Origin: Streptomyces sp. NBC_01241
GTDB taxonomy: Bacteria; Actinomycetota; Actinomycetes; Streptomycetales; Streptomycetaceae
Direction: 5' to 3'
DNA length: 64,000 nucleotides
Assembly (NCBI RefSeq): GCF_041435435.1
Contig: NZ_CP108494.1
Location: forward strand, 7,040,501 to 7,104,500
In this document: piece after piece, positions 26,087-33,853 of the stretch
How positions within the stretch are numbered: position 1 is the first letter of the stretch
Layout: every line of letters starts with the position of its first letter
The notes under the pieces: generated by a model
The model's database searches: none
What the model saw: only the letters and a program-made list of their open reading frames with translations
What the model was told of the DNA's origin: nothing
Position numbers and translations under genes: made by a program

Positions 26087-26926
26087 TCAGCGGGCGGACC
26101 GCGCGGTGGCCGGGAGCCACTCGAAGGCCTCGGCGCTCGGGCGGCCGCCCGGCTTGTACTCCAGGCCGACCCAGCCGTCGTAACCGGCCTTCGTCAGCTC
26201 GTCGAGGAGCTGCTCCAGGGGGAGCGAGCCGGTGCCGGGTGCGCCGCGCCCCGGGTTGTCGGCGATCTGGACGTGGCCGGTCTTCGCGGCGTACGCCGTG
26301 ATGGCCTGACCGAGGTCCTCGCCGTTCATCGACAGGTGGTACAGGTCCAGCAGGAACTTCGCGTTCCCGAGCCCTGTCGCCGCGTTGACCTTGTCGACGA
26401 CCTCGATGCCGGACGGTGCGCTCACCAGGGGGTAGCGCGGCGATTCCGGCTGGTTGAGGGTCTCGATCAGCAGGACCGCTCCGACCCGGTCGGCCGCACG
26501 GGCGGCGACGGCCAGGTTTTCCAGGGCGAGTTCGTCCTGCACGGCCGGGTCCACGCCGTCGACGCGATTGCCGTAGAGCGCGTTGAGCGCCTTGCAGCCG
26601 ACCGAAGCGGCGAAGTCGGCCGCCACCTCGACATTGGCGCGGAAGCGGTCCGACTCCGCGCCGGGCACGGAGAGCGCGCCGCGGTCCGGGCCGGGCAGCT
26701 GTCCGGCGTAGAAGTTCAGCCCCACCAACTGCGTGCCTGCTTCGTCGAGCGCCTTCTTGAGGGCGTCGAGCTCGGCCCGCGGCGGAGTGGGGGTCCCGGT
26801 CCAGGGCCACCACAGCTCGACCGCCGTGAAGCCGGCCGCGGCGGCGGCCGCGGGACGCTCCAGGAGCGGGAGTTCCGTGAAGAGGATCGAAAGGTTCACA
26901 TCGAAGCGCTGGTCCGGGTAGCCCAT
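26087..26926 (-). CDS. hyi: Hydroxypyruvate isomerase
   Basis: A 279-residue TIM-barrel enzyme of the AP-endonuclease-2/Hyi group (RFDVNLSILFTELPLLERPA; AVELWWPWTGTPTPP; VLLIETLNQPESPRYPLVSA; FLLDLYHLSMNGEDLGQAIT; GWVGLEYKPGGRPSAEAFEW). It interconverts hydroxypyruvate and tartronate semialdehyde. Metal ligands expected at Glu in LLIETLN, Asp in LLDLYH and Glu in GLEYKP are present. It is the first gene of hyi-glxR. Operators end only 17 bp before the start, so a bound repressor would block the promoter directly. Confidence 0.92.
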   Translation of the reverse strand: MGYPDQRFDVNLSILFTELPLLERPAAAAAAGFTAVELWWPWTGTPTPPRAELDALKKALDEAGTQLVGLNFYAGQLPGPDRGALSVPGAESDRFRANVEVAADFAASVGCKALNALYGNRVDGVDPAVQDELALENLAVAARAADRVGAVLLIETLNQPESPRYPLVSAPSGIEVVDKVNAATGLGNAKFLLDLYHLSMNGEDLGQAITAYAAKTGHVQIADNPGRGAPGTGSLPLEQLLDELTKAGYDGWVGLEYKPGGRPSAEAFEWLPATARSAR

Positions 26927-26942
26927 GAGGGTTCGGCGCTCC

Positions 26943-26978
26943 TTCCGTATTGCGGAAGTTAGTTTCTACGTAACGGAA
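26943..26978. promoter_or_regulatory. Paired AllR-type operators before hyi-glxR
   Basis: TTCCGTATTGCGGAA (26943-26957) and TTCTACGTAACGGAA (26964-26978) are 21 bp apart. This is the mirror image of the gcl arrangement: one perfect site and one with an AGAA-type half. The first is the exact reverse complement of gcl site B. Confidence 0.75.
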
Positions 26979-27242
26979 GATTGCCCGGGGCTGGGAGGGC
27001 TGTCAAGGGGGTGCCGGGAATTCGTGCCGGGCGCCTTCGTGCCGGTTGCGCGGGGGGAAGCCGGGAATGCGCCGGTTGCCGAAGGGGCCCGGGCCGGGAC
27101 AGGGTGGCTGGTGCACCCGGCGCAGCCGTCCCGAAGCTGCCGCCCGGCCCCGCATCCGAAGCCCGTACGCGACGCCCAAGGCCGCCCGCCGGCACTCGCC
27201 GCCCGTACGCCCCCGCACTCGACCCCACACGAGGTGCCTCGC

Positions 27243-28445
27243 ATGACCCACGCCACCAGCCGGCGCACCGTTCTCGGAGCCCTGTTCGCCGGTGTCGCCC
27301 TGTCCGTGGCCCCCGCGCCGCCCGGCTCGCTCCGGTCCCCGGAGGCCGCGCCGGACCCCGCGCCCACGGTGGGTTCGCGCCCGCGCGCCACCGGGCAGCT
27401 GCTGATCGGCACGTACACCTCGGCCGAGGGTGGCGGCAAGGGCATCGGCATGGCCTCGTACGCCGCCACCGGGGCGATCTCCGCCGGCCCCGTGATCACC
27501 GGCGTCGACAACCCCTCGTACCTGGCCATGCATCCCTCGGGCGCCACCGTCTACGCGGTCGACGAGCAGGAGCGGGGCGGGGTGACGGCCGTCGCGCTCC
27601 CACCGGACGGAGCCCCCCGGGTGCTCGGAACCCGCGGCACGGGCGGGGCGGGACCCACCCACCTCTCCGTCCATCCCACGGGAAGGTGGCTGCTCACCGC
27701 GAACTACACCTCCGGAAGCGTCGCGGTGCATCCCATCCGGGGCGACGGCTCGCTGGGGGAGCGCACGGACCTGGTCACGCACACCGCGCCGCCGCCCGGC
27801 CCCGGCCAGGACGGGCCGCACGCCCACCAGGTCATCACCACCCCGGACGGCGGACACGTCCTCGCCGTGGACCTCGGCAACGACGCCGTGTACACGTACC
27901 GGCTCGACGAGGAACGCGGCACCCTCGCACAGGTCTCCTACGCGGCCCTGCGACCCGGAGCCGGACCGCGGCACATCACATTTCACCCGGGTGGCCGCTT
28001 CGCCTACCTGGCCTGCGAGGTCGACAACACCGCCGTCGTCTGCGGCTACGACCCGGCCACCGGCACCCTCTCCCCGGGCGCCCCGCAGTCCACCGGGACC
28101 GGCGCCGGCACCAACTACCCCGCGCAGTTCCTGGTCACCGGCGACGGGCGCTTCGCCTACCTGGCCAACCGGGGGCACAACAGCCTGACGCGCTACGCCG
28201 TCGAGGACGACGGGGCCGCGCTGCGGCTGCTCGACACCGTGCCGGTCGGCGGCGACTTCCCCCGCCAGATCGCCTTCTCGCCGGACGGGAAGCTGCTCTT
28301 CGCCGCCAACCAGAAGTCGAGCACGGTGACGGTCTTCCGGGTCGATGCGAAGAGCGGCGGACTCACCCGTACCGGCGACGCCTTCCCCGCCCCGGTGGCC
28401 GTCTGCGTGCTCCCGTACCTGGCGCCGGGGCCGTCCCGGTATTGA
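27243..28445 (+). CDS. Secreted lactonase-family seven-bladed beta-propeller
   Basis: A 400-residue protein of the 6-phosphogluconolactonase (YbhE/Pgl) family, here exported. The N-terminus (TSRRTVLGALFAGVALSVAP) has a twin-arginine style motif followed by a hydrophobic stretch. Propeller repeats are clear: NPSYLAMHPSGATVYAVDEQ, GPTHLSVHPTGRWLLTANYT, GPRHITFHPGGRFAYLACEV, and FPRQIAFSPDGKLLFAANQK. Extracellular location argues against a pentose-phosphate role; it may act on a lactone or ring-opened sugar outside the membrane. Substrate unknown. Confidence 0.85.
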   Translation: MTHATSRRTVLGALFAGVALSVAPAPPGSLRSPEAAPDPAPTVGSRPRATGQLLIGTYTSAEGGGKGIGMASYAATGAISAGPVITGVDNPSYLAMHPSGATVYAVDEQERGGVTAVALPPDGAPRVLGTRGTGGAGPTHLSVHPTGRWLLTANYTSGSVAVHPIRGDGSLGERTDLVTHTAPPPGPGQDGPHAHQVITTPDGGHVLAVDLGNDAVYTYRLDEERGTLAQVSYAALRPGAGPRHITFHPGGRFAYLACEVDNTAVVCGYDPATGTLSPGAPQSTGTGAGTNYPAQFLVTGDGRFAYLANRGHNSLTRYAVEDDGAALRLLDTVPVGGDFPRQIAFSPDGKLLFAANQKSSTVTVFRVDAKSGGLTRTGDAFPAPVAVCVLPYLAPGPSRY

Positions 28446-28543
28446 GGGCGAGCCGCCGCCCGACGGCCCCGGCGCCTGTCCGTTAGGGTCGGGCCCTGGG
28501 CCGCGGGCGCACAGGGACGCGGCGAACGCACCAGGGAGGCACA

Positions 28544-28795
28544 GTGCGCTTGAGGGTGGAGTTCACCACCGAACCCTTCGATCTCGACGAGGCGCCCGCC
28601 CACGCGGTCGTCGCCCGCGAGGTCATCCAGAACGCCGATCTGGACGCCGTGGACGTCGGCCCCTTCGGCAACACCGCGGAGGGCGGCGCGGACGAGGTGC
28701 TCACCGCGGTGGACTCCTTGCTGCGCCGCGCCCTGGCATCCGGTGCCACGCGCGTATCGCTCCAGGTCAACGTGATCGGGGAGGGCTCGAAGTGA
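28544..28795 (+). CDS. Small conserved protein paired with a DauR-like regulator
   Basis: An 83-residue protein (LRVEFTTEPFDLDEAPAHAV; DAVDVGPFGNTAEGGADEVL; GATRVSLQVNVIGEG). Alternating strands and the compact size suggest a small ferredoxin-like fold. I do not recognise a named family with certainty; a DUF77/thiamine-binding-like fold is conceivable. GGGAGG precedes ATG. It overlaps the next gene (GTGA), so it may be a partner or sensor for that regulator. Confidence 0.6.
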   Translation: MRLRVEFTTEPFDLDEAPAHAVVAREVIQNADLDAVDVGPFGNTAEGGADEVLTAVDSLLRRALASGATRVSLQVNVIGEGSK

Positions 28796-29178
28796 CCGAA
28801 CCGGTGGATCACCCCCTCGTCACCGCGGTCAAGCCGCTCGTCGACGCCATGGGCGCCGAGCTGCTCGGACCCGAGCAGGCGCAACCCGACGACGTCGTGC
28901 TGGCCTGGGAGGGCGAAGACGTCATAGCGGTCCGGCTGCCCCAGCTCTCGGACTCGCTCGACCACATCCTGGCCGCCATGGAGCGCCGGTACGGCATGCC
29001 GCTCGCGGAGCTGGACCGCAGGACCAAGCAGTCGGTCGTACGGGCCCTGGAGGCACGTGGCGCCTTTTCCGTACGGCACGGCGTGGAGACGGTGGCGGGC
29101 GCGCTGGGGGTCAGCCGCTTCACCGTTTACAACTACATCAATGCCCAGGAGGAGAAGCGGGCCCGGGGGCGGGGGTAG
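28792..29178 (+). CDS. DauR/YheO-like helix-turn-helix regulator
   Basis: A 128-residue protein. The N-terminal region (DHPLVTAVKPLVDAMGAELL) resembles a shortened YheO/PAS-like sensor. The C-terminal HTH (LDRRTKQSVVRALEARGAFS; VETVAGALGVSRFTVYNYIN) is typical of the DauR-like HTH group. GTG at 28792 overlaps the upstream stop. It sits directly before the uricase operon and is a candidate controller of it, possibly the reader of the TCAACA palindrome; that is inference only. Beyond its stop, a second in-frame copy of the last helix is visible. Confidence 0.7.
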   Translation: MTEPVDHPLVTAVKPLVDAMGAELLGPEQAQPDDVVLAWEGEDVIAVRLPQLSDSLDHILAAMERRYGMPLAELDRRTKQSVVRALEARGAFSVRHGVETVAGALGVSRFTVYNYINAQEEKRARGRG

Positions 29179-29187
29179 CGGGCGTAG

Positions 29188-29238
29188 TTCTCCGTCTGCA
29201 ACTACCTCAACAGGGAAAATGCCGCCAAAGGTCAGTAG
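29188..29238 (+). repeat. In-frame echo of the regulator's C-terminus
   Basis: Directly after the regulator's stop and one further in-frame stop, the same frame reads FSVCNYLNRENAAKGQ and then stops. This parallels FTVYNYINAQEEKR at the end of the intact gene. It looks like an alternative or duplicated 3' end, too short to be a gene. Confidence 0.55.
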
Positions 29239-29278
29239 TTGAGCCCGTAGGTGAGCGAAGGCCGTGGAAGGCCGCGCC

Positions 29279-29313
29279 AGGCCGTCGTCCGGAGCGCCGG
29301 GCGTCGGCCTTTT
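29279..29313 (+). terminator. Intrinsic terminator with T-tract
   Basis: A 14-bp stem (AGGCCGTCGTCCGG with CCGGGCGTCGGCCT; one mismatch, one G-U), a four-base loop AGCG and TTTT at the 3' side. It separates the regulator gene from the uricase operon. Confidence 0.75.
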
Positions 29314-29322
29314 GCATGCGCG

Positions 29323-29344
29323 TAATTTCAACAAAGTGTTGACG
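29323..29344. promoter_or_regulatory. TCAACA-N3-TGTTGA palindrome before uraD
   Basis: TCAACAAAGTGTTGA at 29328-29342; its reverse complement TCAACACTTTGTTGA differs from the katA site by one central base, and flanking bases match too. It is 87 bp before the uraD start. Confidence 0.7.
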
Positions 29345-29429
29345 TGGTGTTGTGGAGGGCGTTAGCTATCCGCAGCCCGACCGACGCGACGCCGAGCGAC
29401 GCACAGCGAAATCAGCCACGGAGGTTCCC

Positions 29430-29939
29430 GTGACTTCGAACTCCACGCCGGGCCTGGCCCGGTTCAACACCCTGACGGACGACGAGGCCACCACCGCGTT
29501 GCACGACGTGTGCGCCAGTGCGGCCTGGGGAAGAGCGATCCTCTCCCGACGCCCGTACACCACCGCAAAAGCCCTTCTCTCCGCCAGTGATGCCGCCACG
29601 GCAGCGCTGACCACGGAGGATCTGGCCGACGCGATGGCCGGTCACCCGCCGATCGGCCGCCCGAAGCCCGGAGACCCGACCTCCTCCCGCGAACAGCGGG
29701 GCATGGCCGGCGCCTCCGGGGAACTCAAGGCCGAGATGCTCGAACTGAACCTGGCCTACCAGGAACGGTTCGGACACGTCTTCCTGATCTGCGCCACCGG
29801 AGCCACCGGTGAGCAGATGCGCGACGCGGTGAAGTCCCGGATCGGGAACTCGCCCGAGCAGGAGCGCGGGATCGTGCGCACCGAACTGGGCAAGATCAAT
29901 CGCATCCGGCTGACCCGTCTCGTAACCGAAGGAGAGTGA
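29430..29939 (+). CDS. uraD: OHCU decarboxylase
   Basis: A 169-residue 2-oxo-4-hydroxy-4-carboxy-5-ureidoimidazoline decarboxylase, the last step from urate to (S)-allantoin. Family marks are FNTLTDDEATTALHDVCASA, the catalytic His in AGHPPIGRP, Glu in SSREQRGMAGA, and RIRLTRLV near the C-terminus. The GTG at 29430 is preceded by ACGGAGG. It overlaps uraH by four bases (GTGA), so the two are coupled. Confidence 0.92.
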   Translation: MTSNSTPGLARFNTLTDDEATTALHDVCASAAWGRAILSRRPYTTAKALLSASDAATAALTTEDLADAMAGHPPIGRPKPGDPTSSREQRGMAGASGELKAEMLELNLAYQERFGHVFLICATGATGEQMRDAVKSRIGNSPEQERGIVRTELGKINRIRLTRLVTEGE

Positions 29940-30334
29940 CGGTCTTGAGCACCGACACCACCGCATCGGTGTCCACGCACATCCTGGACACCAGCATCGG
30001 CCGCCCCGCCGCGGCCGTCGCCGTCACGCTCGCCGCCCGCAGTGGCAGCGACGCGCCGTGGGTGACGCTCGGCGGCTCCGCGACCGACGCGGACGGGCGA
30101 TGCAAGGACCTGCCGGCGTTGCCGGAGGGCACCACCCATGTACGTCTCGACTTCGAGACCGAGGCGTACTTCTTCAACAAGCAAGCCGAGGCGCAGCAGG
30201 ACGCCCCCCGCGTAAGGGACAGCGGTGCGTTCTTCCCGGAAGTGGCGATCACCTTCGCCGTCGTACCGGGCGAGCACTATCACGTACCGCTGCTGCTCAA
30301 CCCGTTCGGCTACTCCGTTTACCGAGGGAGCTAG
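29936..30334 (+). CDS. uraH: 5-hydroxyisourate hydrolase (transthyretin-like)
   Basis: A 132-residue HIU hydrolase. It carries STHILDTSIGRPAAAVAVTL with the N-terminal active-site His, GEHYHVPLLLNPFGYSVYRG with the second His, and ends YRGS, the signature of the enzyme as opposed to transthyretin. It opens 5-hydroxyisourate made by uricase. The start is a GTG overlapping the uraD stop; an in-frame TTG at 29945 is possible. Confidence 0.94.
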   Translation: MTVLSTDTTASVSTHILDTSIGRPAAAVAVTLAARSGSDAPWVTLGGSATDADGRCKDLPALPEGTTHVRLDFETEAYFFNKQAEAQQDAPRVRDSGAFFPEVAITFAVVPGEHYHVPLLLNPFGYSVYRGS

Positions 30335-30339
30335 CAGAC

Positions 30340-31296
30340 ATGACAGTCAATTCCCACCATCCCCGCCCTGTGGTCCTCGGCCAGAACCAGTACGGCAAAG
30401 CAGAGAACCGCGTTGTCAGGATCACGCGGGACGGCGACACCCATCACATCAAGGACCTGAACGTCTCGGTCGCCCTCTCCGGCGACATGGAGGACGTGCA
30501 CTACTCCGGCTCCAACGCGAACGTCCTGCCCACGGACACCACCAAGAACACGGTGTTCGCCTTCGCCAAGGAGCACGGCATCGAGTCCGCCGAGCAGTTC
30601 GGCATCCACCTCGCGCGCCACTTCGTGACGTCGCAGGAGCCGATCAAGGTCGCGCGCATCCGGATCCAGGAGTACTCCTGGGAACGCATCGCGACCTCGG
30701 ACAACAACTCCCGGTTCATCGGATCGGACGAGGTCAACCACTCCTTCGCCCGCAAGGGCCAGGAGCTGCGCACTGCGCAGATCACCTTCGACGGTGAGAA
30801 GTGGCAGGTCATCTCCGGCCTCAAGGACCTCACGGTCATGAACTCCACCAGCTCGGAGTTCTGGGGCTACGTCAAGGACAAGTACACGACACTCAAGGAA
30901 ACGTACGACCGCATCCTGTGCACCGACGTCTCCACCGCCTGGCGCTACAACTGGACCAGCGACGCCGACCGGATGCCCAACTGGGAGAAGTCGTACGCGC
31001 AGGCCAAGAAGCACATTCTGCAGGCCTTCGCCGAAACGTACTCCCTCTCGCTGCAGCAGACCCTGTACCAGATGGGTTCGCGGGTCATCAACAGCCGGAG
31101 CGAGATCGACGAGATCCGCTTCTCGCTCCCGAACAACCACCACTTCCTGGTGGACCTCGAACCGTTCGGGCTCAAGAACGATACCGAAGACGGCGCTGTC
31201 TACTTCGCGGCGGACCGCCCGTACGGCCTGATCGAAGCTACCGTGCTGCGGGACGGGACGGAGCCGCAGATCCCGGTCGACATGACCAACCTCTGA
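30340..31296 (+). CDS. Urate oxidase (uricase)
   Basis: A 318-residue cofactor-free uricase with two T-fold repeats. Candidate catalytic residues: Lys in GQNQYGKAENRV, Thr in PTDTTKNTVFAFAKEHGIES, and His in SLPNNHHFLVDLEPFG. It oxidises urate with O2 to 5-hydroxyisourate and H2O2. It starts five bases after the uraH stop with CGAGGGAG upstream. The peroxide it makes explains a link with the nearby catalase. No peroxisomal-type or export signal is present, so it is cytoplasmic. Confidence 0.95.
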   Translation: MTVNSHHPRPVVLGQNQYGKAENRVVRITRDGDTHHIKDLNVSVALSGDMEDVHYSGSNANVLPTDTTKNTVFAFAKEHGIESAEQFGIHLARHFVTSQEPIKVARIRIQEYSWERIATSDNNSRFIGSDEVNHSFARKGQELRTAQITFDGEKWQVISGLKDLTVMNSTSSEFWGYVKDKYTTLKETYDRILCTDVSTAWRYNWTSDADRMPNWEKSYAQAKKHILQAFAETYSLSLQQTLYQMGSRVINSRSEIDEIRFSLPNNHHFLVDLEPFGLKNDTEDGAVYFAADRPYGLIEATVLRDGTEPQIPVDMTNL

Positions 31297-31507
31297 CGTG
31301 GCGCCGAGCCGGTCCCCGTCCGCACACAGCAGCGCGGGGACCGGGCCGGACCGGAGGCTGGGCTCCGGCATCGGCGCCGGAGCGCCTGTCGCGGTCCTGC
31401 TCCACCTGTTCTTCCACCCTTTCGGCACCCACGGCCGCCCGGCCGCGGCACTCAAATCGTCCTGGGGCCCTGCCGTGCCCACACCGCTGGAAAGAGAAGG
31501 AAGCACC

Positions 31508-32905
31508 ATGGCAGCACCGGCAGCTCCTGAGCACGTGGAACGCATCGTCATCGAGAACTGTTCGATCGCGACCGTCGACGCCGACGACACCGAGTACGCG
31601 TCGGGCCATGTCGTCGTCGCGGGCAACCGCATCGAGTCCGTCGGCGCCGGCCGGGCACGCGAAGGCCTGGAGAACGTCGTGCGCCGCATCGACGGCACCG
31701 GACATCTGGTCACCCCGGGCCTGATCAACACGCATCACCACTTCTACCAGTGGATCACTCGCGGCCTCGCCACCGACCACAACCTGTTCGACTGGCTGGT
31801 CGCGCTGTATCCGACCTGGGCGCGCATCGACGAGCCGATGGTCCGCGCCGCCGCGCAGGGCTCGCTCGCCATGATGGCCCGCGGCGGTGTCACCACCGCC
31901 ATGGACCACCACTACGTCTACCCGCAGGGCTCCGGGGATCTTTCCGGAGCCATCATCGGGGCCGCCCGTGACATGGGCGTACGGTTCACCCTCGCCCGGG
32001 GTTCCATGGACCGCAGCGTGAAGGACGGCGGACTGCCGCCGGACTTCGCCGTCGAGACGCTCGACGGTGCGCTCGCCGGCACCGAGGCGACCATCGACGC
32101 GCACCACGACGACTCCTTCGACTCGATGACCCAGGTCGCCGCCGCACCTTGCTCCCCGTTCTCCATCTCCACGGAACTGCTGCGACAGGGAGCCGAGTTG
32201 GCCCGCCGCAAGGGAGTGCGCATGCACACCCACGGTTCGGAGACGGTGGAGGAGGAGCGGTTCTGCCACGAGCTGTTCGGGATGGGCCCGACCGACTACT
32301 TCGAGTCGACCGGCTGGCTCGGCGACGACGTGTGGATGGCGCACTGCGTCCATATGAACGACTCCGACATCGCCGCCTTCGCCCGCACCGGAACGGGCGT
32401 CGCGCACTGCCCCTCGTCCAACGCCCGCCTCGCCGCCGGCATCGCCCGGGTGCCCGACATGCTCGCCGCGGGCGTTCCCGTCGGCCTCGGCGTCGACGGC
32501 ACCGCGTCCAACGAGGCCGGCGAACTCCACACCGAGCTGCGCAACGCGGTCCTCATCAACCGCCTCGGCGCCCACCGCGAAAGGGCCCTGAATGCCCGTC
32601 AGGCCCTGCGCCTGGGAACGTACGGTGGCGCCCAGGTCCTCGGCCGCGCCGGCCAGATCGGCTCCCTGGAACCCGGCAAGCTCGCCGACCTGGTGCTCTG
32701 GAAGCTGGACACCCTCGCCCATGCCTCCATCGCCGACCCGGTGACCGCGCTCGTCTTCGGCGCCGCGGCCCCCGTCACCCTCTCCCTCGTCAACGGCAAG
32801 CCGGTCGTCGAGGGCAACCACCTGATCACCGCGGACGAGGACGCCATCGCCCGCGCCACCCGCGACGAGGCCCGCCGCCTCGCACGGATCGCCGCCGGAG
32901 CCTGA
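31508..32905 (+). CDS. 8-oxoguanine/guanine deaminase, amidohydrolase family
   Basis: A 465-residue amidohydrolase. Metal-site motifs are in order: NTHHHFYQWITRGLATDHNL, HTHGSETVEEERF, MAHCVHMND and GLGVDGTASNEAGEL. This arrangement matches the cytosine/guanine/8-oxoguanine deaminase group, and the position after uricase supports a purine role. It would convert guanine to xanthine or 8-oxoguanine to urate. The ATG at 31508 has GAGAAGGAAG upstream. The 210-bp gap after uricase holds no obvious terminator, so it may be in the same operon. Confidence 0.85.
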   Translation: MAAPAAPEHVERIVIENCSIATVDADDTEYASGHVVVAGNRIESVGAGRAREGLENVVRRIDGTGHLVTPGLINTHHHFYQWITRGLATDHNLFDWLVALYPTWARIDEPMVRAAAQGSLAMMARGGVTTAMDHHYVYPQGSGDLSGAIIGAARDMGVRFTLARGSMDRSVKDGGLPPDFAVETLDGALAGTEATIDAHHDDSFDSMTQVAAAPCSPFSISTELLRQGAELARRKGVRMHTHGSETVEEERFCHELFGMGPTDYFESTGWLGDDVWMAHCVHMNDSDIAAFARTGTGVAHCPSSNARLAAGIARVPDMLAAGVPVGLGVDGTASNEAGELHTELRNAVLINRLGAHRERALNARQALRLGTYGGAQVLGRAGQIGSLEPGKLADLVLWKLDTLAHASIADPVTALVFGAAAPVTLSLVNGKPVVEGNHLITADEDAIARATRDEARRLARIAAGA

Positions 32906-32927
32906 CACTCCGGGGCACCCCCGATAC

Positions 32928-32961
32928 CGGTCGGCCGAGGGGGACGGCCCTCGGCCGACCG
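32928..32961. terminator. Perfect 14-bp stem terminator
   Basis: CGGTCGGCCGAGGG and complement (32928-32941, 32948-32961) with loop GGACGG, 23 bp after the deaminase stop. Confidence 0.8.
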
Positions 32962-32988
32962 CCGAGGACCGAACGAGGTCCGCGGCAA

Positions 32989-33032
32989 CCGGTGCGGGGG
33001 CGCGTACGTCCGCGTACGTGCCCCCGCACCGG
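32989..33032. terminator. Second hairpin, 20-bp stem with one mismatch
   Basis: Arms 32989-33008 and 33013-33032 (CCGGTGCGGGGGCGCGTACG against CCGGTGCGGGGGCACGTACG read from the other strand), loop TCCG. It probably ends transcription from the convergent TetR gene or backs up the first hairpin. Confidence 0.7.
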
Positions 33033-33157
33033 CGACCCGAGCTGCCGCACCAGCTGCACGTCCTGCCCCCTGCCTGCGCCAAGGCCCCACGTGCACCGCC
33101 TCCCTGACACCCACGTCGCCGCAGACGTGTACCCGACCGGAGGAACCGCCGGGGCAG

Positions 33158-33751
33158 CTACGCCCGCCCGGCCTCGCCCTCTCCTGCGAACAGCAGCTCC
33201 TGCGCCACTGCCGCTGCCGTGCGCGTCTGCTCCGGCCAGCCGATCCCCAGCATGGTCGCCGAGCCGTAGGCGAGAGACACAATGGTGAAGCCCAGCTCGG
33301 CGGCGGCCTGCGCATCGAGGTCCGGCCGTTCCGACAGCGTCGCCGACGCGATGGTGTCGGCGACGCTGCGGTACATCACCAGCAGGGACGACTCATTGGC
33401 GGGCTTCAGCGCCTCGTAGGCGATGAGCTGGTCGAGCACGATGTCATCGCGGTCGCGCTGCTGCCAACGGGCCCCGAACAGGACGTCGATGACGACGCGG
33501 CGCCGCTGCCCGACCGGAGCCGCGGCGATGGCGTCGATGAGTTCGGTGGCGTACCGCGTCGACAGCACGCTGATCAGAGCCCGCAGTTGCTCGTCCTTGT
33601 TGCCCAGGTAATGCCGCACGAGCCCGCGGGTCCAGCCTGCGCGCGCGGCGATCTTGTCGACGGTGACGCCCTGCACCCCGTACTCGGCGACGCAGTCGGC
33701 CAGGGCGTCGAGCATCTCGGCACTGCGCTGACTGGCGAGGCTCGGGCGCAT
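33158..33751 (-). CDS. TetR-family transcriptional regulator
   Basis: A 197-residue regulator. The N-terminal HTH reads LASQRSAEMLDALADCVAEY, VQGVTVDKIAARAGWTRGLV and RHYLGNKDEQL. The C-terminal ligand domain is helical with no assigned ligand. The start at 33751 is fixed by AGGAGG six bases upstream; a longer form from 33790 is unlikely. It is divergent from the amidohydrolase-permease pair, and a 29-bp perfect palindrome lies between them. It is the probable repressor of that pair. Confidence 0.85.
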   Translation of the reverse strand: MRPSLASQRSAEMLDALADCVAEYGVQGVTVDKIAARAGWTRGLVRHYLGNKDEQLRALISVLSTRYATELIDAIAAAPVGQRRRVVIDVLFGARWQQRDRDDIVLDQLIAYEALKPANESSLLVMYRSVADTIASATLSERPDLDAQAAAELGFTIVSLAYGSATMLGIGWPEQTRTAAAVAQELLFAGEGEAGRA

Positions 33752-33802
33752 GAAAAACCTCCTGGTGCGGATCCGTACCAAGTTTGTCATACTGCCAACC
33801 CC

Positions 33803-33831
33803 CAGTTGTTTGTCAGAAAGACAAACAACTG
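33803..33831. promoter_or_regulatory. Operator palindrome for the TetR regulator
   Basis: Arms CAGTTGTTTGTC and GACAAACAACTG are perfect complements around AGAAA. The site lies in the divergent intergenic region, 22 bp before the amidohydrolase start. Its length and position fit a TetR-family operator controlling both directions. Confidence 0.75.
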
Positions 33832-33853
33832 TGGCGTGACTAGGAGGCCAGCG

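Noticed and set aside
26981-28486. Alternative long frame over the lactonase gene
   Set aside because: Arg/Pro-rich shadow; the 27243-28445 frame shows clear beta-propeller repeats and a signal peptide.
32989-33032. Long hairpin as an operator for the TetR gene
   Set aside because: It lies beyond the 3' ends of two convergent genes; the palindrome at 33803-33831 is in the right place instead.
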